Position numbers and translations under genes: made by a program. Of a DNA stretch of 64,000 bases, positions 12,516 through 26,500 are shown piece by piece. Origin of the DNA: Asterias rubens (taxonomy: Eukaryota; Echinodermata; Asteroidea; Forcipulatida; Asteriidae). The stretch covers positions 4,686,377 through 4,750,376 of the forward strand of contig NC_047066.1 in NCBI RefSeq assembly GCF_902459465.1, in the 5' to 3' direction. The notes beneath the pieces were generated by a model. That model ran no database searches, was not told the origin of the DNA, and saw only the letters and a list, made by a program, of their open reading frames with translations. Position 1 is the first letter of the stretch; each line of letters begins with the position of its first letter.

Positions 12516-15173
12516 GGTGATACTCCGTACGTCTGAGATCTCAATCAGCCTGGGTGTACTTCTTATGGCAGGAATCTCACCGCGGTGCCGTGTCACAAAG
12601 TGGTGCTGTTGGCTTTCCGACTGTCTGGCTGCAGCGTGGATGTACTCGCTGGATCCTGGCAGGCTGTGGTGGAGATTAGGTGATTGGACAGGTCTGGTAG
12701 GGAGGTACGTGGGAAATATTTAAGTTCCAAGATGGAAAATGAAAGTTGGGTGGTCTGTAGTGGCGTAACCACCCCAGAACCCTTGTGCAACCCCCTCTTC
12801 CCATTTGAGATCGAAATGCTCAAATGAATGGTTCGTCAAATAGCCTCCCCCCACCCCACCTCTCCCCAAATGAAAATGTTTGGTACAGTACACCCACCAG
12901 TTGTCTTAAAGTATTATTAATTTGTTTGATTAAAAGCTAAATATTACAAATATTTAAACTAATTGCTGTCTGTCCCTGGGCATACAATTATGAAGTAATT
13001 ATGGCTAAATAGTAGATGTTTTGTTCTAACAGGAACCAAGGATGAGAGAAATGTCTTCAATGTATGACAGTGTCGTTTCTGGTTGTGTCATGTGGAGCCA
13101 ACCGTGTGGAGCAACACGGAAACTCAAGATAAGTACCATGCCAGTGAGTTAGCCCACCTTGTTGAGCTGTAAATGGCTCTCTTTTAACATACGTCCTATC
13201 ACAGATGCCAGCCATTGTAATGATTGTTTTATTGTGGTTTCAAGCTCGGATTACTATTTTGTTCTAGCTATATCACTATTTCTAAAACATTTTAAAATAA
13301 TTATGTTGTGTACATTGCATTAATATTAAATAATAAAAGCTCAGCCCCAAAACAATTTAGGGAGAATAACATTGCCTTTCGATTGCAGTGTAACCAAGAT
13401 CCCTGCACTCAAAATTTGATATAATGTAGCCCAAAGTATTGTATACGAGCTTTGGCCTAAATTTTTTCTATGCTTGGACCAAAGCAAGGCCCCAAGGGCT
13501 ATCATTACACCATGGAGGAAGGAACACGCACACACCCAACAATTCCCAGCAGGTTCCTAACACCTGTTGTTGGGCGGTAATGGTAATTGATTGGCAGCAC
13601 CGCGCCACCCAATTAAGCATACCTTAGTTCAGATTGAAAGTGCCGTGAATTCTATTAATTTTTGTAATTCTGCATTCGAGCATTTATCCCACAATTCATA
13701 AGTTTCACCTGTGACGAAGTGTAGCATACCTAATACTTCTTTGCAGATGAAACCGCGCGCTCTCTGATCATGCTCTGATAGATCAAGTGCGATAGTCAAT
13801 ATTGAAGGGCGCCACCTATTGGCAGTCTGAAGACCATCGAGTCCTGTAAATTAATGTCTGCTGGTGGCTCCGTGGACTATCTATCTTTAATTGTTTTCGA
13901 GGCAATGTAAATTTACAGTTTTCGGGTACGGCTCCTAAAGTTGTCAGACATTAATTCATGCGGTTCGAAATAATATCGCTCGTTCGTCAAATGAAAAGTA
14001 GAAAGAAATTATGCCAGCAAAACAAGACAGCGAAACGATCAAAGCAGTAGCTCACGCTCTCATCATGCACGAGGTTGTACCGCCCTACTGGCAGCAGCGG
14101 TTTCCAATTTTGAATCCCGAGGATACCTAACCTACCGATCACAAATGTTGGAAGAAATCCAGAGAAAATGTCATCCACGTCATTAGAGCTATACGTTTAT
14201 TTTCCTGCAGGGTAGCTGCGACCGTCAAGACGGGCATGCAGGATTAACCAACTTGTAATTCCGATACGAGACCTCGAGATTTGCGTATTTTAAAAGCCAA
14301 GTCTACTTGGCGTTGCATGGCGAGGTATCAATGTATAAATTGGTTTGGGTAACATTTCGTGTATATTATATATTTATGTTCTCTAGGGAACGTGTCTATA
14401 TTCCACTACTTCTAGTAGATTTCCAGAATTCGGGAAACTTCTATCAGTTCTAAAAAGAACTGCCTGGGCGGGGAAATCGGCAGGGATTACTACTTTTGCT
14501 TTATAGTGGATCAAGGAGACCTGTCGTTATAAACTTCACTGCCGCAGATTGAGCTCTAAAATTGGTTCCAAAGTCTCGACAACCTTGCAAGCTAGTCATT
14601 AAAATGGCTCAATGCAACTTATATAGGCTACTGATAATCACACTGGGGCCACAGTCAAATCACGCCACACTTACAATTAAATTTTATACAAACATGATTG
14701 CATAACCGATCAACGAAATCGTATACCAAGTGTTTATCTGTCCATAGGTTAGGGAACAAAAGCATCTCGCTTAACCTTATACCTAAAATGTTCTTTAAAT
14801 TGCTGCTTATTTTTGAACCATTGTGTACCTATAGTAATATATCATACCTCTAAAGGCTATATTGTATGACAGAATTGAAATAAATGTTACTGAATGTCAC
14901 TAAATGGCTGATAATTTTTAGCCTTTTTTAAATTGTAGTTTTCCCATCTTCTTTGTGTTAAATAGTATTTCTTGTGTTCTTCGGTTGTTTGCCTGTATTT
15001 GTGCCTGTCCCTTGTCTTTCGGTTTTTATGTGTGAATACGGGTCCCCGTTTGGTGAGCCTGTTCGGGGTTCCCTATTGCACCGATGTCATTTTTTATGTA
15101 GTTGTGCAATGAAGGTAATAAAATAAAATAATAAAATAAAACATATTCCTGATCTTATCCTAGATTGTTTCGT
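12516..15173. other. Region upstream of DCTPP1, no recognised gene
   Basis: It holds the DCTPP1 5' flank, simple AT-rich DNA, and a short (A)AAATAAAATA run near 15,118-15,140. A 39-codon open frame at 14011-14130 (+) is discussed as a finding. No conserved exon recognised. Confidence 0.5.
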
Positions 15174-15321
15174 AATGGGAGACTTTCGGGACGCTTGGTG
15201 GCAGCAGACTTAGCCGGTAAAATATATAGTTCTCGGTCATGTGCGCACGCTCAGAACTACGTAAACATTGGAAATTTGCCTGGTAAGTCTGCTGCCACCT
15301 AGCGTCCCAAAGTCTCCCATT
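15174..15321. mobile_element. 148-bp MITE with about 40-bp TIRs
   Basis: The ends aatgggagactttcgggacg and (reversed) cgtcccaaagtctcccatt are inverted, with gtggcagcagactta also mirrored inside. It ends nine bases from the stop codon of the neighbouring minus-strand gene. A half copy lies at about 7525-7570. Confidence 0.85.
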
Positions 15322-15330
15322 GGTGACCAC

Positions 15331-17414
15331 TTACCCCTGTACAAGCATGACACCACCCATACCATCTTGTGGTGAAGGAATACTCGACACTTCGATGGTC
15401 ACATTACTCTCATCTACATTGGCGGAGTAGTCAATCAAATCATCTTGATAAGAGTTGGGTGAATCTTGGTACACTTCATCTTCAGATGAGAGCGCCGTTT
15501 TGATGACCGCCTCCTGTCCCCGTTTTCGAGACGTGGAGGCAGTCTGGTGTTTTGGTTGTTGGACGCGCGATTGGGCTCCGGCAGGGATGATTGGGGTTTT
15601 CAGGTTCCTCTGTCTATGGTAAAAAAAAAAAAAAAACGTCAACAACATCAAAGATTATGTAATTTTTTTTCACCGTCCTCGGGTTAGTACCGAGTAGTGC
15701 TAACACACATCGGTGTGCAAAACCAAACGTTAAATTCTTTATCCCCGATGCAAATTTCCATCTATTAAAAACATCAACCATCTTGAAAATTAAGTTCAGT
15801 AATAACTGTTTAAATCTAATGTGCTTTTCTTACTTTCTTTTGTAGTGCGTGACGGCATTGCAGATGTACGATTTGATGGCGCCACAAACTTTTTTCCTCA
15901 CGATGACGTCATTCCTTAAAAGTGGACAGAGACGCATTACCTGGATAGCAATTTAAAAACACGATTTGACGAATATACAATATTTTTCATTCAATTAAGA
16001 ATCTCCAATATATACATATAGCTTTGGAACCACATGCAACAAGCATTAGACCATTCAGGAATCAGGTTTAGCCCAAGCAATTTTTTTATATTTTTTTTTA
16101 AAGGTTTGGGGTTTGAACTTGAATCCTACCAAGCTAACCGCTGATTTCACAATGAATAGATCAAGTAATGTCATCTAGTTATGGAATCACACTTTCTTGA
16201 TGTGTGCAATTCATAACCATAGATGTTCACCAATGTTTGTATGAGAGAGATCGGCTGTTGCCAGCTTGGTGTGTTTGTATCCCCTATACGGTGGACGTTT
16301 GCCGAGTTCTCTTGGTGTGAAGATCGTCTAAACAAACAAAAATCCGGCACTCGTAGCACATTGTACCCACGTCGGTAGCCTGGCAATATCATGGTATTAA
16401 AAGCATCCACGGTTTTGGCTTTTGGGTTCGGCTTCATCCTCTCGTCTGACACGCAATTGTCAAAACAACCACGGGGCCAAGCTAGCCTGAGCCGAATCTG
16501 CAGCCGATGCAGTGGTTTCGAAAAGATAGTCGCATGAGTTGATCTCACCTCTCCAATGATATCTTCCATGTGGTGACATTTCAATCCCTTCAGAACGTCG
16601 GAATATTTCTCAACGGCTTGTCGAACTGCAGACTAGAACAAACGAACATGTTCATTATTTTAAAGTGATCGGGAACATTTCAATCGAAAATATTTTTGTG
16701 AGGAAACATCTTTTGATTATCGATGGTCATAAAAGTGAATGGCTTATAAAGGTACTGAAACAAAACTAGAAACGCAGAAAGTTACCTTTCAGAAGACATT
16801 CGAGCATCCTAGGACATTACAGTGTTTTAGTAAATCACTTCAAAAATTTGATTTTAGTAACAAACAAAAAGTTGTAAAGTTGTCATTAAGGTGGAATAAT
16901 TTTCATCAAAAATATTATTCTGTCCATTTGTGAGGATACATAACATTTGAATTAGCGATGAACACAAGCTCAGAAACCCAGAAAGATGAGTTTGAATAAT
17001 TCAAGCAAGCATTCAGAGACAATTTATTTTTATAAACCACTATTAACATTTCGATTCTGGAAAATTGAATACTAAATCCTTACTTACATTAAAGTGCAGA
17101 TGTGCCTTCGGATCATGGCGTGCTGCATCCCAAAGCGAGGTCGAGCTCCCAGCCTCGTCATCGTCATCCTGCTCATTATGCCTCGACCTGGGACTGAAGA
17201 ACATGTCCTTCTGAGAGTACATCATCGGTTTTACACAGTACATTGGTGACGAATGCTTAGAGCGAAGTATTTCTCGTAGACTTTTCCGCAGTCCACAGAA
17301 GAGAGCCCCGGACGAGAGTTGCGCGAAACGGTAAGTGCCAGATTGGGGCGTGGTGCTCACACCGGCGGTTGCCTGCTGATGAGAAGTAGAAGCGCCCTGG
17401 CTTCGGTCCGCCAT
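15331..17414 (-). CDS. Uncharacterised 266-aa protein, four exons
   Basis: Minus-strand exons: 17414-17088, 16632-16549, 15940-15834, 15613-15331; 801 nt, consistent phases (0, 0, 2), TAA stop. I do not recognise the family. The N-terminus is Ser/Thr/Gln-rich (MADRSQGASTSHQQATAG), then comes a basic segment (GLRKSLREILRSKHS, about 41-55) and an acidic run (EQDDDDEAG). Exons 2-3 (about 110-172) look helical and Cys-containing (SAVRQAVEKYSDVLKGLKCH, later KKVCGAIKSYICNAVTHY). The C-terminal 90 residues are polar and acidic, with SSEDEVYQDSPNSYQDDLID-like sequence. Composition suggests a nuclear or scaffold protein, but no function can be assigned. The stop overlaps a strong donor-like gggtaagt, so the true C-terminus could differ slightly. 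Confidence 0.7.
15680..15722. mobile_element. SINE fragment ('ACACCGATGTGTGTT' family)
   Basis: ggttagtaccgagtagtgct followed by aacacacatcggtgt is the reverse complement of the terminal part of the SINEs at 31,978, 39,018 and 45,060. Confidence 0.6.
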
Positions 17415-20400
17415 TTTTTTAATTTTTTTTTTTTAACTCGACGGCAAGTTTTGGTTAGAATTCTGAAACCCTTTGTTTTTTCAGAAACTTGGGTTTAAAA
17501 AAGGAACTAACAAGATTTATTTGAATGGTTTGAGGCGACACCATGTAAAACCTTAATTTGTGAGTGTAGTGGCTCTGAAAAGAGCCGGCTTCTGCTCGAC
17601 CCTATAGCTTATACGAATTTGTTGCTTTCCCCCTGGAAATAAGTTTTTGAAAACTAACAAGATTTAAGCAAGTATGGTTTGCGGTGAGTAGTGGTGGATC
17701 AGAGAAGAGGCGGTTTCTGCTCGACGTTTGCTGGACTCTGCTGGACACAAGATTTACTTTTGTCTTTTCCTATCGTGTTTCGGTCAGACAGTTTGATTAG
17801 TTGACGGCGCAGAGAAGGGGTTGAGACCGCACCTTCCTTACTTCAATACAATTGCAGCTGAGCTAAAGTTCATTTAATTCGAATTGAAGACGTACATCTA
17901 AAGGATAAAACAAAAGATACCAACGATTTACCAAATGTATTCAAACGTGTAATTTTGTTGTTGTAAGCGCTGTGATACAGATCATTCAATTTTAGAAATA
18001 AATGTTTAAAAATAGGGTAAATTTTATTGCTAAAATCTCCATAATAGGATTCAAACGTTGCCTGTTTGAGATACCGCCGAAAATGTGTGGATAAAAAGTA
18101 GTATGTTTTCCTTAACAGCAGTACTTCGTAGTGAAATGTTTCTCAAAATGCATTATATTATAATTATAAAAAGCTGTTGAACTTCTTACCACGTAAGTTT
18201 TTATTGACATTAATTTTCAGAGTCTTTAACCAAACGTGAACAGACCCGGGGATTAACAAGCAACAAAAAAACAGGGTTGATGTAAAGTCTATAAAATAAC
18301 AGAACAGAAAAGAACAAAGATTTAATATAAGCCAACATCAGATTATACAATAGTAGAGCTAAAGTTAGTGCAGAAAATACAAACATTGAAGCAAAATCAA
18401 CTCGAGTAAACCTGAAACATTTAGTTCCACTGCAAATAGCAATAGAGAAACCATTAATTATTCTACCCTTTAACCAAAGATAAAATTGTTCCTAAGTCTG
18501 GCCTTTATTAAATATTCACGAAAACTCTAGAGTGCAGTAAAGAACACAAAGTTTTATCACTGCAATACAAAAGTGACAGGGCTGTCCAAAAAGACAATAC
18601 ATTCTGATTATGAGCCAGCAACATGGCTGTAAAATAAACAGTCTAGAGATAGTGTTTCTGGATGTAAACCACCTGTACAGTGATCACATATCAATTAACT
18701 ATACCATGGCTACACACACAAACTCACACACACATCACAATGTTGATAATGACTTTGTCAACACAGAGTTGTGTCATAGGGTTGTGTGATGTAGCTAAAC
18801 CTATCAACACACACCACTTGTTGGGGGGGGGGGGGGCTTTTGCACGTTCAGACACCTCTTATTAGTTTGGCTAGTTCTTGGCTTAACTTTTTGGTATGTG
18901 ATTTACAAAATCTTGGTCCAAACTCCCAGGTCTCGGCTACCTCCATGGTCTCAATCTGCATCTCAGTCTTGACACAGACTCTGCTCAGGGCTTGACTAGC
19001 ACTGCCTTGTAACAACAGTCTTTCATCATTACCTGGCACTCGTTCTTCAGTACTAATCAAGTACCATTTTGAAAGTACTCAAACTTGTACTCGTACTTGG
19101 CTAGCAAAATACTCAAAGAGTCTTTACCCAATATTAATCAAATAATCTGTACTGAAAAGTCATAGTACACAATACTCCACTCAAAATGCTCCAGACTCAG
19201 ATCTTATGTACAATCAAAACCAACTTGCGTCATAATAGTGACAATTTCGAAAGAAAAAAGAAGAACAGCACCCCAGTTACTAAGTACTAGGTCTACTCGT
19301 ACTACTACTGTACTAGGCTTGGTGCATTTTTTATAAGTGTCCCATAGATTTTGTAATGGAAATGCTCTAGTCTTTGCAAAATTAAAATGACCCGAAGTGT
19401 CCTCTCAAAAATAAAATTCACAGGCGTCAGGCCTGCTGCATTTTGTACTAGGGACTTTTACCCATTTGTTGTCAAAACATTATTTTTGGTAACACATGAC
19501 TAAGGTCCAGCTCATCATTAACACTCAGATTTTTTGTATTCCTTTTATATAAATATGGATTGTTAATGAATTTTTCTCTTCAATTCAAAATTTTAAGAAT
19601 ATGCTTGTAAAATCTGTTTACCTTTCAAGAAACGTAACGTCGCGTAGGGGCTTACGTGATTGTGGTATTATCACAAGCCGGTCCTGGCTGATTGTTTTAA
19701 ATATAGGCCCTATGCACAACTGGACTAGTAGTGACTCGACGCTCTCTTGACCTCCTCCTTGGAATTGGACAACCTACCAAGACCAAGTACCAAGTTTGGA
19801 TTTGAATGCAAACCACGAGGCACAAGGCACCCCGAACAAAGATATTGACAAAATAGGGACACCTGCACGTTAATCCAGAGGTCGTTGGATCGAATCCCAC
19901 TCTAGTCAAGTTTGGATTTGGTCAAGTTTGGATTTGGTCAAATAATGTCGAACCCCGCACGACGTAAAATAGATACAACACAAAACACCCGAAGGGAAAG
20001 CACTATACTGTACCGTATTGTAGGCGGTGTTGCTGCCTGAAATCGACACCAAGGATATGATAAGTTAATGATGATACGGCGGTGTTAAAATGGCTGATAA
20101 ATGAACAAAATTATTACGATTTTGGACACATTTGCATAAAGCATGCCAGCACTAACTCCAGCAGCAGCGAGAAAATAAAATAATAATAAACACTCGTTGA
20201 CGAGCGCCCCCAAGAGTTTGATGATGAAAAGCTAATGTTCTTTTCTTTTTGATCGTGGTGGAAAAAGATTATTGGCAAATAATGCAGGGGTTACCAAAAA
20301 ATACCAAGTTTTTATATAAACGCATCTACCCTGGAGAATTAAACTTATTCTTACATTAAAGGTGATCATGTTAATATTCTGCTTTTCTCTTCATTGAAAA

Positions 20401-22172
20401 AACACCGACTAGAAAAAGGGAATAAAATTATAATAAAAATTGCAATTGGTCACAATTACCGCAAAAGTGGACCTCTTGAATTCATAAAAAATAAAACTGA
20501 TTGCTGTAGGGGAACTCACTTGAGAACAAAATCAACTATTATATCTAGATCCAATAGGGCTATTAACGCGAGGAGATGCAAAACGAAGAAAAGTGACTCA
20601 TGGTGTCGGGTTTCTCACAAAAAACATTATCATTGTAGAAATCAAATTGTGAGTTAGAACAGTGGAGTGCTCCTGATCCTCTCTTGCTGCAAGGCTGATA
20701 TAAATGTACATAAATGTACATGGGCCTGGGTGGCATGGGTGACTCACCACACGACTACCAACGATGAAACTGTTGGCACACACATCCATAGAGCAAAGGA
20801 AGCTTGCTAGTCTATGGTACAAACGACTTTTCCAAAATTAATAACAAACTCCGTTCTAGAAGAAAATAAACAGTTAAAGGCATAACTTTACTAAAATCTT
20901 GAATGATATAAAAATCCTGTGTTTTTGTCTATCTCTGCAACACCATCAAACGCATTAATAGGTCCACTTCTTGCAGTACGTGTACGTGAGGAGACCCAAA
21001 CTTTTTTGCGCCATTTAAACCCCTCTGAGAATGACTTCCGCTTGAGCTGCAGATTTCTGGGGCGACTCGGCTGGACAGCCGACAGTTTCAATAAAACGTT
21101 TCAATCTGTCTCCAAGATAAATTTACATTTTTTTCTCCAGGGAACAGTGGCATTATGAAATGACTAAACCATAAAGATCAAGATTTGTTTTCAAAAGAAT
21201 GCCAGCTTATCAACTTTTTATAGCACGTGTGGGTCCGTGGTTTGTTTAGTCTTGTCTACGTGTAACAGCGCCCTCAACCGACTAGGCAATGCCATTGTCA
21301 GAAGTGCATGCATGTCGTAATGCACGATTTTGTCATGGGTAATGTAACGTTAGGTTGCCCATCGGAACTGTGCTGAAATTCGGCCAAAGATTACAAATTT
21401 TCCTCTTCCAAATACAAGTAAGTACACTGTATTTCTTAAAGATTTGTAAAACAGGTTTTTTATTTCGATTGAAGTGAATTTTGCATGAAGATTGGTTGTG
21501 CGCGTATCACCGTGTGCGTGCCTGATGAATCCTTGTGACTCATTCATCATTCATTAATCAATTCCTTATTCATTTTGACTCGGTGTCTTTCTCTTGTCAG
21601 CTTGTTAAGTCAAGTCTTCGACTTGATCTTGATGTGTGACTATATTAATATGTACAGTATTTTCTCTGTAATTTACTGAATGGGAAAACTCTGTTTCATG
21701 CCACCACTCACTTCTCACTAATCAATATTATTATTATTTAATTATTATACCCTCAGGAATATCTCATTTGATGACTCCTTGAGTAAATTAGATTATTTAC
21801 TTTATTGTTTATGAAAAAAGTGGGAAAAGTGTCCGTATGGTGCTACCACTTTTTCATTCGATATGAAATAATATAGTATCTAATTTACCTCAATGAGACG
21901 TCCCTTTTTGTAAAAATTAGTGAAAATGTGGTGGCGCCAACCCATACAATACAGAAAGTTATCAAAAAAGTGGTGGAAGGATACAGATAATTTTCCACAG
22001 AATGTTACAAAGGTTCCAGTCCTGGTCTGGCTGTTTGCAACACTTGTGTCATTGAGCAAATGCTTTATCATAAATTGCTAAGCTCCTCCCACCCAGGAGT
22101 ACAAAATGGTACTACTACTCTATAGCGAGAGAAGACTGCGTTCCTGTTCAGCGGGGGAATACCTATAGCTAG

Positions 22173-22335
22173 ACCCAGTAACTGGGCATGGGACGCTGTA
22201 GGCCTACTCCTTTTTTTTCTCTCTGAAATTTTGTTATTATCAGTCGTACTAGTATGACCATGGAGCTATAAGGTATGACCGATAATGACAAAATTTCAAA
22301 GAAACAAATGGGGTACACCGTCTCAGTTACTGGGT
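22173..22335. mobile_element. MITE with CCCAGTAACTGGG ends
   Basis: Left gacccagtaactggg against right cagttactgggt, with gaaattttgttattatc mirrored by gataatgacaaaatttc. The whole 163 bp is an imperfect hairpin. Confidence 0.65.
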
Positions 22336-22629
22336 AATAATATTCGCAATTCTCAGTCGCTTCCTTAAGGCGAAGGAAACCTGATTGAAACACCGGCCTG
22401 ATGATATGAAATTCATTGGCTAGGTGGATAGACTTAACATACTTGTTTACTAATTGATAAAAAAAACACAATAAAAAACCCAAGATATTAAAATGAGAAT
22501 ACTGGCACCACTGCACATAGTGTTGGTGTATTATTCGAGGGGGGTTTGCCCCACTCGGATTTTCCTCCGGCATTTAATTAAAGCTGAGCATTTCTTTTTG
22601 TTTCCTATATTAATCCTATTCATTTTGTT

Positions 22630-22920
22630 TACAGGCACTGGACACTATTGGTAATTACTCATAATAATTTTTTGCATAAAAACTTGCTTGGTAATTGGTA
22701 ACAAGCAATGGAGAGCTGTGGATAGTAAAAAAAACATTGTGAGACACAGCTCCCTTTTTGAAGTAACATCATTTTTGAGAAAGAAGTAATTTCTCATTTA
22801 AATATTTGCATTGAATTTGAGACCTCAGCTAAGGTCTCGAATTCAAGAATCTGAAAGCACACACAGACAGTTATTTTATGCATAATGTTCAGATACACCA
22901 ACTAAGAAGACGTAGTATTT
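22630..22920. mobile_element. 'gtggacact-attggtaatt' MITE family, diverged copy
   Basis: Starts aggcactggacactattggt, contains the internal mirror gagacctcagctaaggtctc, and ends near gatacaccaactaagaag. About 600 bp upstream of the mitofusin start exon. Confidence 0.75.
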
Positions 22921-23522
22921 GCTCAATCAATCAATCAATAAAACATATATTTCCACATTCACATCACATGGAGGCATCATCCTAAAAGCCGAGGCTTGTG
23001 GCGGATGTGCCCGTTACAAGATTACAGAACAAAACAGGAATACAGCACTAAATAGACGAATAAATAAATACTAACTGCTACGGTAGATAACTACACAAAT
23101 GTTTAACCATGGTTAATCAATGTAAATTAAACTCTGAAGCAGAACATGTATGTGAAGTAAACAAAGGGACAGCAATTGAACAAACAATACAAATTATAAA
23201 ACATAGACGAGTAAATAGGTAGGTAAGTATAGTAACGGCTAAACCAACTACCAGTATAAAAAAGCAAATCGATCAATTATGTTGGGAATTTAGTAAACAT
23301 GTTTTTAGTCAGTATTTAAACACGCTAACTGAGGGGCAATTAGTAATTGGTGGTAGAAGATTATTCCAGTTTTTGGGTCCAGTGAAATCTAAATAGGGGA
23401 ACATGTAATTTAGCTGACGACCTAGTTTTGTAATCATGTACGGTGCTGTTAAAAACAAAAAGATTGCTGTTGGAATAATAAACAAATTAAAAATACCATA
23501 ATTTTTTCTTCTTCTCTAGATA

Positions 23523-26500
23523 ATGATGTCAGGTCATTTCAAGCGTGCCAACTCCACAGTCACCAAGCCCTTTGTCTCCATGGAGCCAGAGACGAGTCAC
23601 AACAATAGCAGCACACCTCTCCGTCTCTTTGTAGACGCCAAGAAGAAAATCAATGAGATCTTCGGAGAGGTTGCATCGCACATGAAGGAGGGCCAAGAAT
23701 TCATCATTGGTGAGTGAAGACCTTCTGCGCCTTACCCTACAGACCATTCCAAGCGTGCAAGTACTGCACGCTGCCTGTGGTCACACCGCCATGGGTCGCG
23801 GCAGCATAATGTTCTGTACATGAGGGCATGGAAATTTGTCGTTCTTTTAGCCTTTTTTTCCTTTACAGGGCAGTTTGACAACAGTATGTAGAATATTCTT
23901 ATTAGATAATAAGAAACTAAACAGAAAGTAAATATTGAAATTTTGTCGGAAAACTTTGTGCTACAGAACTGTTTTGCCACAAATTCTACTCTACTAACGC
24001 GGAGTAGATTTTTGGATTTCGGGAGACTTCACAGTTCTGAAAAGAAGTCTTCTGCTTTTTAACTACTACTCTGGTGGATGGTAATTTTCATTCTTATTCT
24101 CGATGTTATTTTAACAGGAATACCAAGCGAGCTTCATGTTGTCTCGAGTGATCATCAAGAGAAAGTAAATGAGTCCTACAACCAGGTTCAGGGAATCCGT
24201 GAGGTGCTAGCCAGGGACCACATGAAGGTGGCCTTTTTTGGCAGGTACAGTCGCCTCTTGACATTTCTATCGCCATATATTGTCATCATTAAGGAGCAAG
24301 TTCTGGTGGCTACTAGACTTGACTAGACCGACTAGACTAACAGAAATCATAGAGCACAGGGAGATTGACTATATATCGAACCAAGCACTTGAGCGTGGTC
24401 GACTATGGTCAATTGGAGAGCTGCGACGTGGCTCTGGTCAAGTCTAGTCACTCGCTCGCTCGAACTTGCTTCTAAGTTAAACTGATATTTTTGGTTTTAC
24501 CGAACAACGATATGTGATAAGCACTTTATACTCTGTGCTTTCCACAAGTCCGACGGGTACAAATTACTAGGCATACTAATTCAGGGCTTGAATTAGGGAG
24601 GAGAATTCACAACACTACAGGGGTTAAAGCCATTGGACACTTTCGGTAAACAGTATTGTCCAAATGCCCACACTTCATGTATCACAACTTCTATATCAAA
24701 TAACAAACCTGTGAAAATTTAGGCTCAATCGGTCATAGGAGTCGGGAGAAAATAACGGGAAAACCCACCCTTGTTTCCGCACGTTTCGCCGTGTCATGAC
24801 ATGTGTTTATTATAATCCGTAATTCTCGTTGTCGAGAATTGATAATTGTTTTAATGTTTTCTCAAAAAGTAAAGCATTTCATGGAATAATATTTCAAGAG
24901 AAGTCTTTTACCATTACCTTCTGTAAAACCTGTAAGTTATTTGTAAATCTGTAAACTTTTATTTTTTTTTCTGTTTCGAAAGTGTATAATGGCTTCAAAG
25001 CTCAAAATACTTACTGGACAAAAATTTCTTTAACAAGACCAGAATCAAAATGAGTTGGGGAAGATCTATGCCACTTATCTTATGTCTCTAGATGCGTACT
25101 TCGATACTCAACAGAATTGTCTAATTCACAAAGATATTAGTAATACACAATTTGTTCAATTAACAAGCTTGGCCGGTCGTGAGTTTACTGGACAAAAACT
25201 TGCTACGCACAGAAAAGTATTGCTTTTAAACAGAAATAGGCTACCAGCCAAAATTACCTTGAGTTTACATTGTTGTGACTGGTACCCCTTTACGTTGAGT
25301 AGTATTTTCGTTGAGTAGTATTTTCTGCTAAACAGCTTTGTTGAATTTGCCCCTGGTGATATAAGTAAACGAAGTTCTCCTTGATGTTTTTCAGAACAAG
25401 TAATGGGAAGAGCAGTGTAGTGAATGCTATGCTGAGAGATAAGGTGCTACCTACGGGCATAGGACATACTACAGACTGCTTCCTGTGCGTTGAAGGCAGC
25501 GATACCACAGAACCATATCTTCAAGTTGGAGATTCCGAACAAAAACTCAGCGTAAAGGTGAGCATTCTTCCTTGCAAATGGTTCTTCCTTAAATTTAAGA
25601 CCACGCTTTTAGGGCTTTAACTTGGGAAAATAGAATTAGTTGTTGCAAAAAACTTACCAACCAAAAGGATGAATGGTATAAATGGTATAAGTGCAACAAA
25701 AATAGTTAATGGTCTGACGTTTTGACCCTAGAAGTGTCTCGAAGGCTACAATTTGGGGAACAATTGTAAGTTTGCACAACAATTTCGGTTACAAGACCAT
25801 AATTAAAATGAGAAGTATGATTTGAAACTTTGCATGGTGGAAGTGTAACTAAGAGAGGTTTGTGGTAACACCATGTTACCTCGTTTGAGTAGTAATGGTT
25901 TCCATCAGTATACTCTGATCGTCTTGAAGTTTGGTCTTCTTCTAGAGAAGATTTATCAAGATTTTCCAAAGGTGGAAATGATGTATTTCAACATACCTCC
26001 TAAGATTTGGATTCTAGTTTCTGCTTGTAAGCAGTGCCTTTCACCCCTGGGGTGCGTTCCACTCGAGCAAACGTTGCCAACAGTTGCGCACGTTCGCCAA
26101 CAATTTCAAGTGGAACGAGTTGTGCACCGCCACCATTTGCGAACATTGGCAACTTAACGCGAGCATACTTCTGAGGTGTTGGCGAGTGGTTTTTAAAATG
26201 GCGGACAAGCATGCGGTACTATTTCTTTGTCACAAAGATAATTACATTGTATTTTCGGTGGTTTATAATGAAGATTTGAAATAACAAAGTCATTTAGTTG
26301 ATGTGATGATGTGCAGCAGAGGACCACATACAGCAAAAACAAAGTTTAAAAAAACAACAACGTTGCGCGCTATCTTCATTTCAGGGCGCCGCCATATTGA
26401 CATCGCGTAGTGTGCACCAATCGTTCCAAAGATAATAAACGTTTGCGCAAACGGTTGCGAGTTGTTTGCGCGAGTGGAATGCACCCCAGATTTACCTGTT

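Larger units (their letters stand above)
17415..23522. other. Intergenic region, no recognised gene; holds the 5' flank and UTR of mitofusin
   Basis: The divergent neighbours start at 17414 (-) and 23523 (+). I see no conserved coding exon. Contents: a poly-G run at about 18,823-18,836, a SINE-like T-arm piece at about 19,870-19,905 (ttggatcgaatcccactc), short inverted repeats at about 21,765-21,900, a MITE at 22,173 and further repeat fragments to 23,460. The mitofusin 5' UTR exon(s) and promoter should be here, but I cannot place them. Confidence 0.5.

Noticed and set aside
19697-19909. Minus-strand frame starting MTRVGFDPTTSGL
   Set aside because: GFDPTTSGL-type peptides come from antisense reading of a tRNA/SINE T-arm (ttggatcgaatcccactc); no protein evidence.
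20891-21091. Minus-strand 66-codon basic frame (MKLSAVQPSRPRNLQLKR...)
   Set aside because: No splice context, domain or conservation that I can recognise; probably chance.
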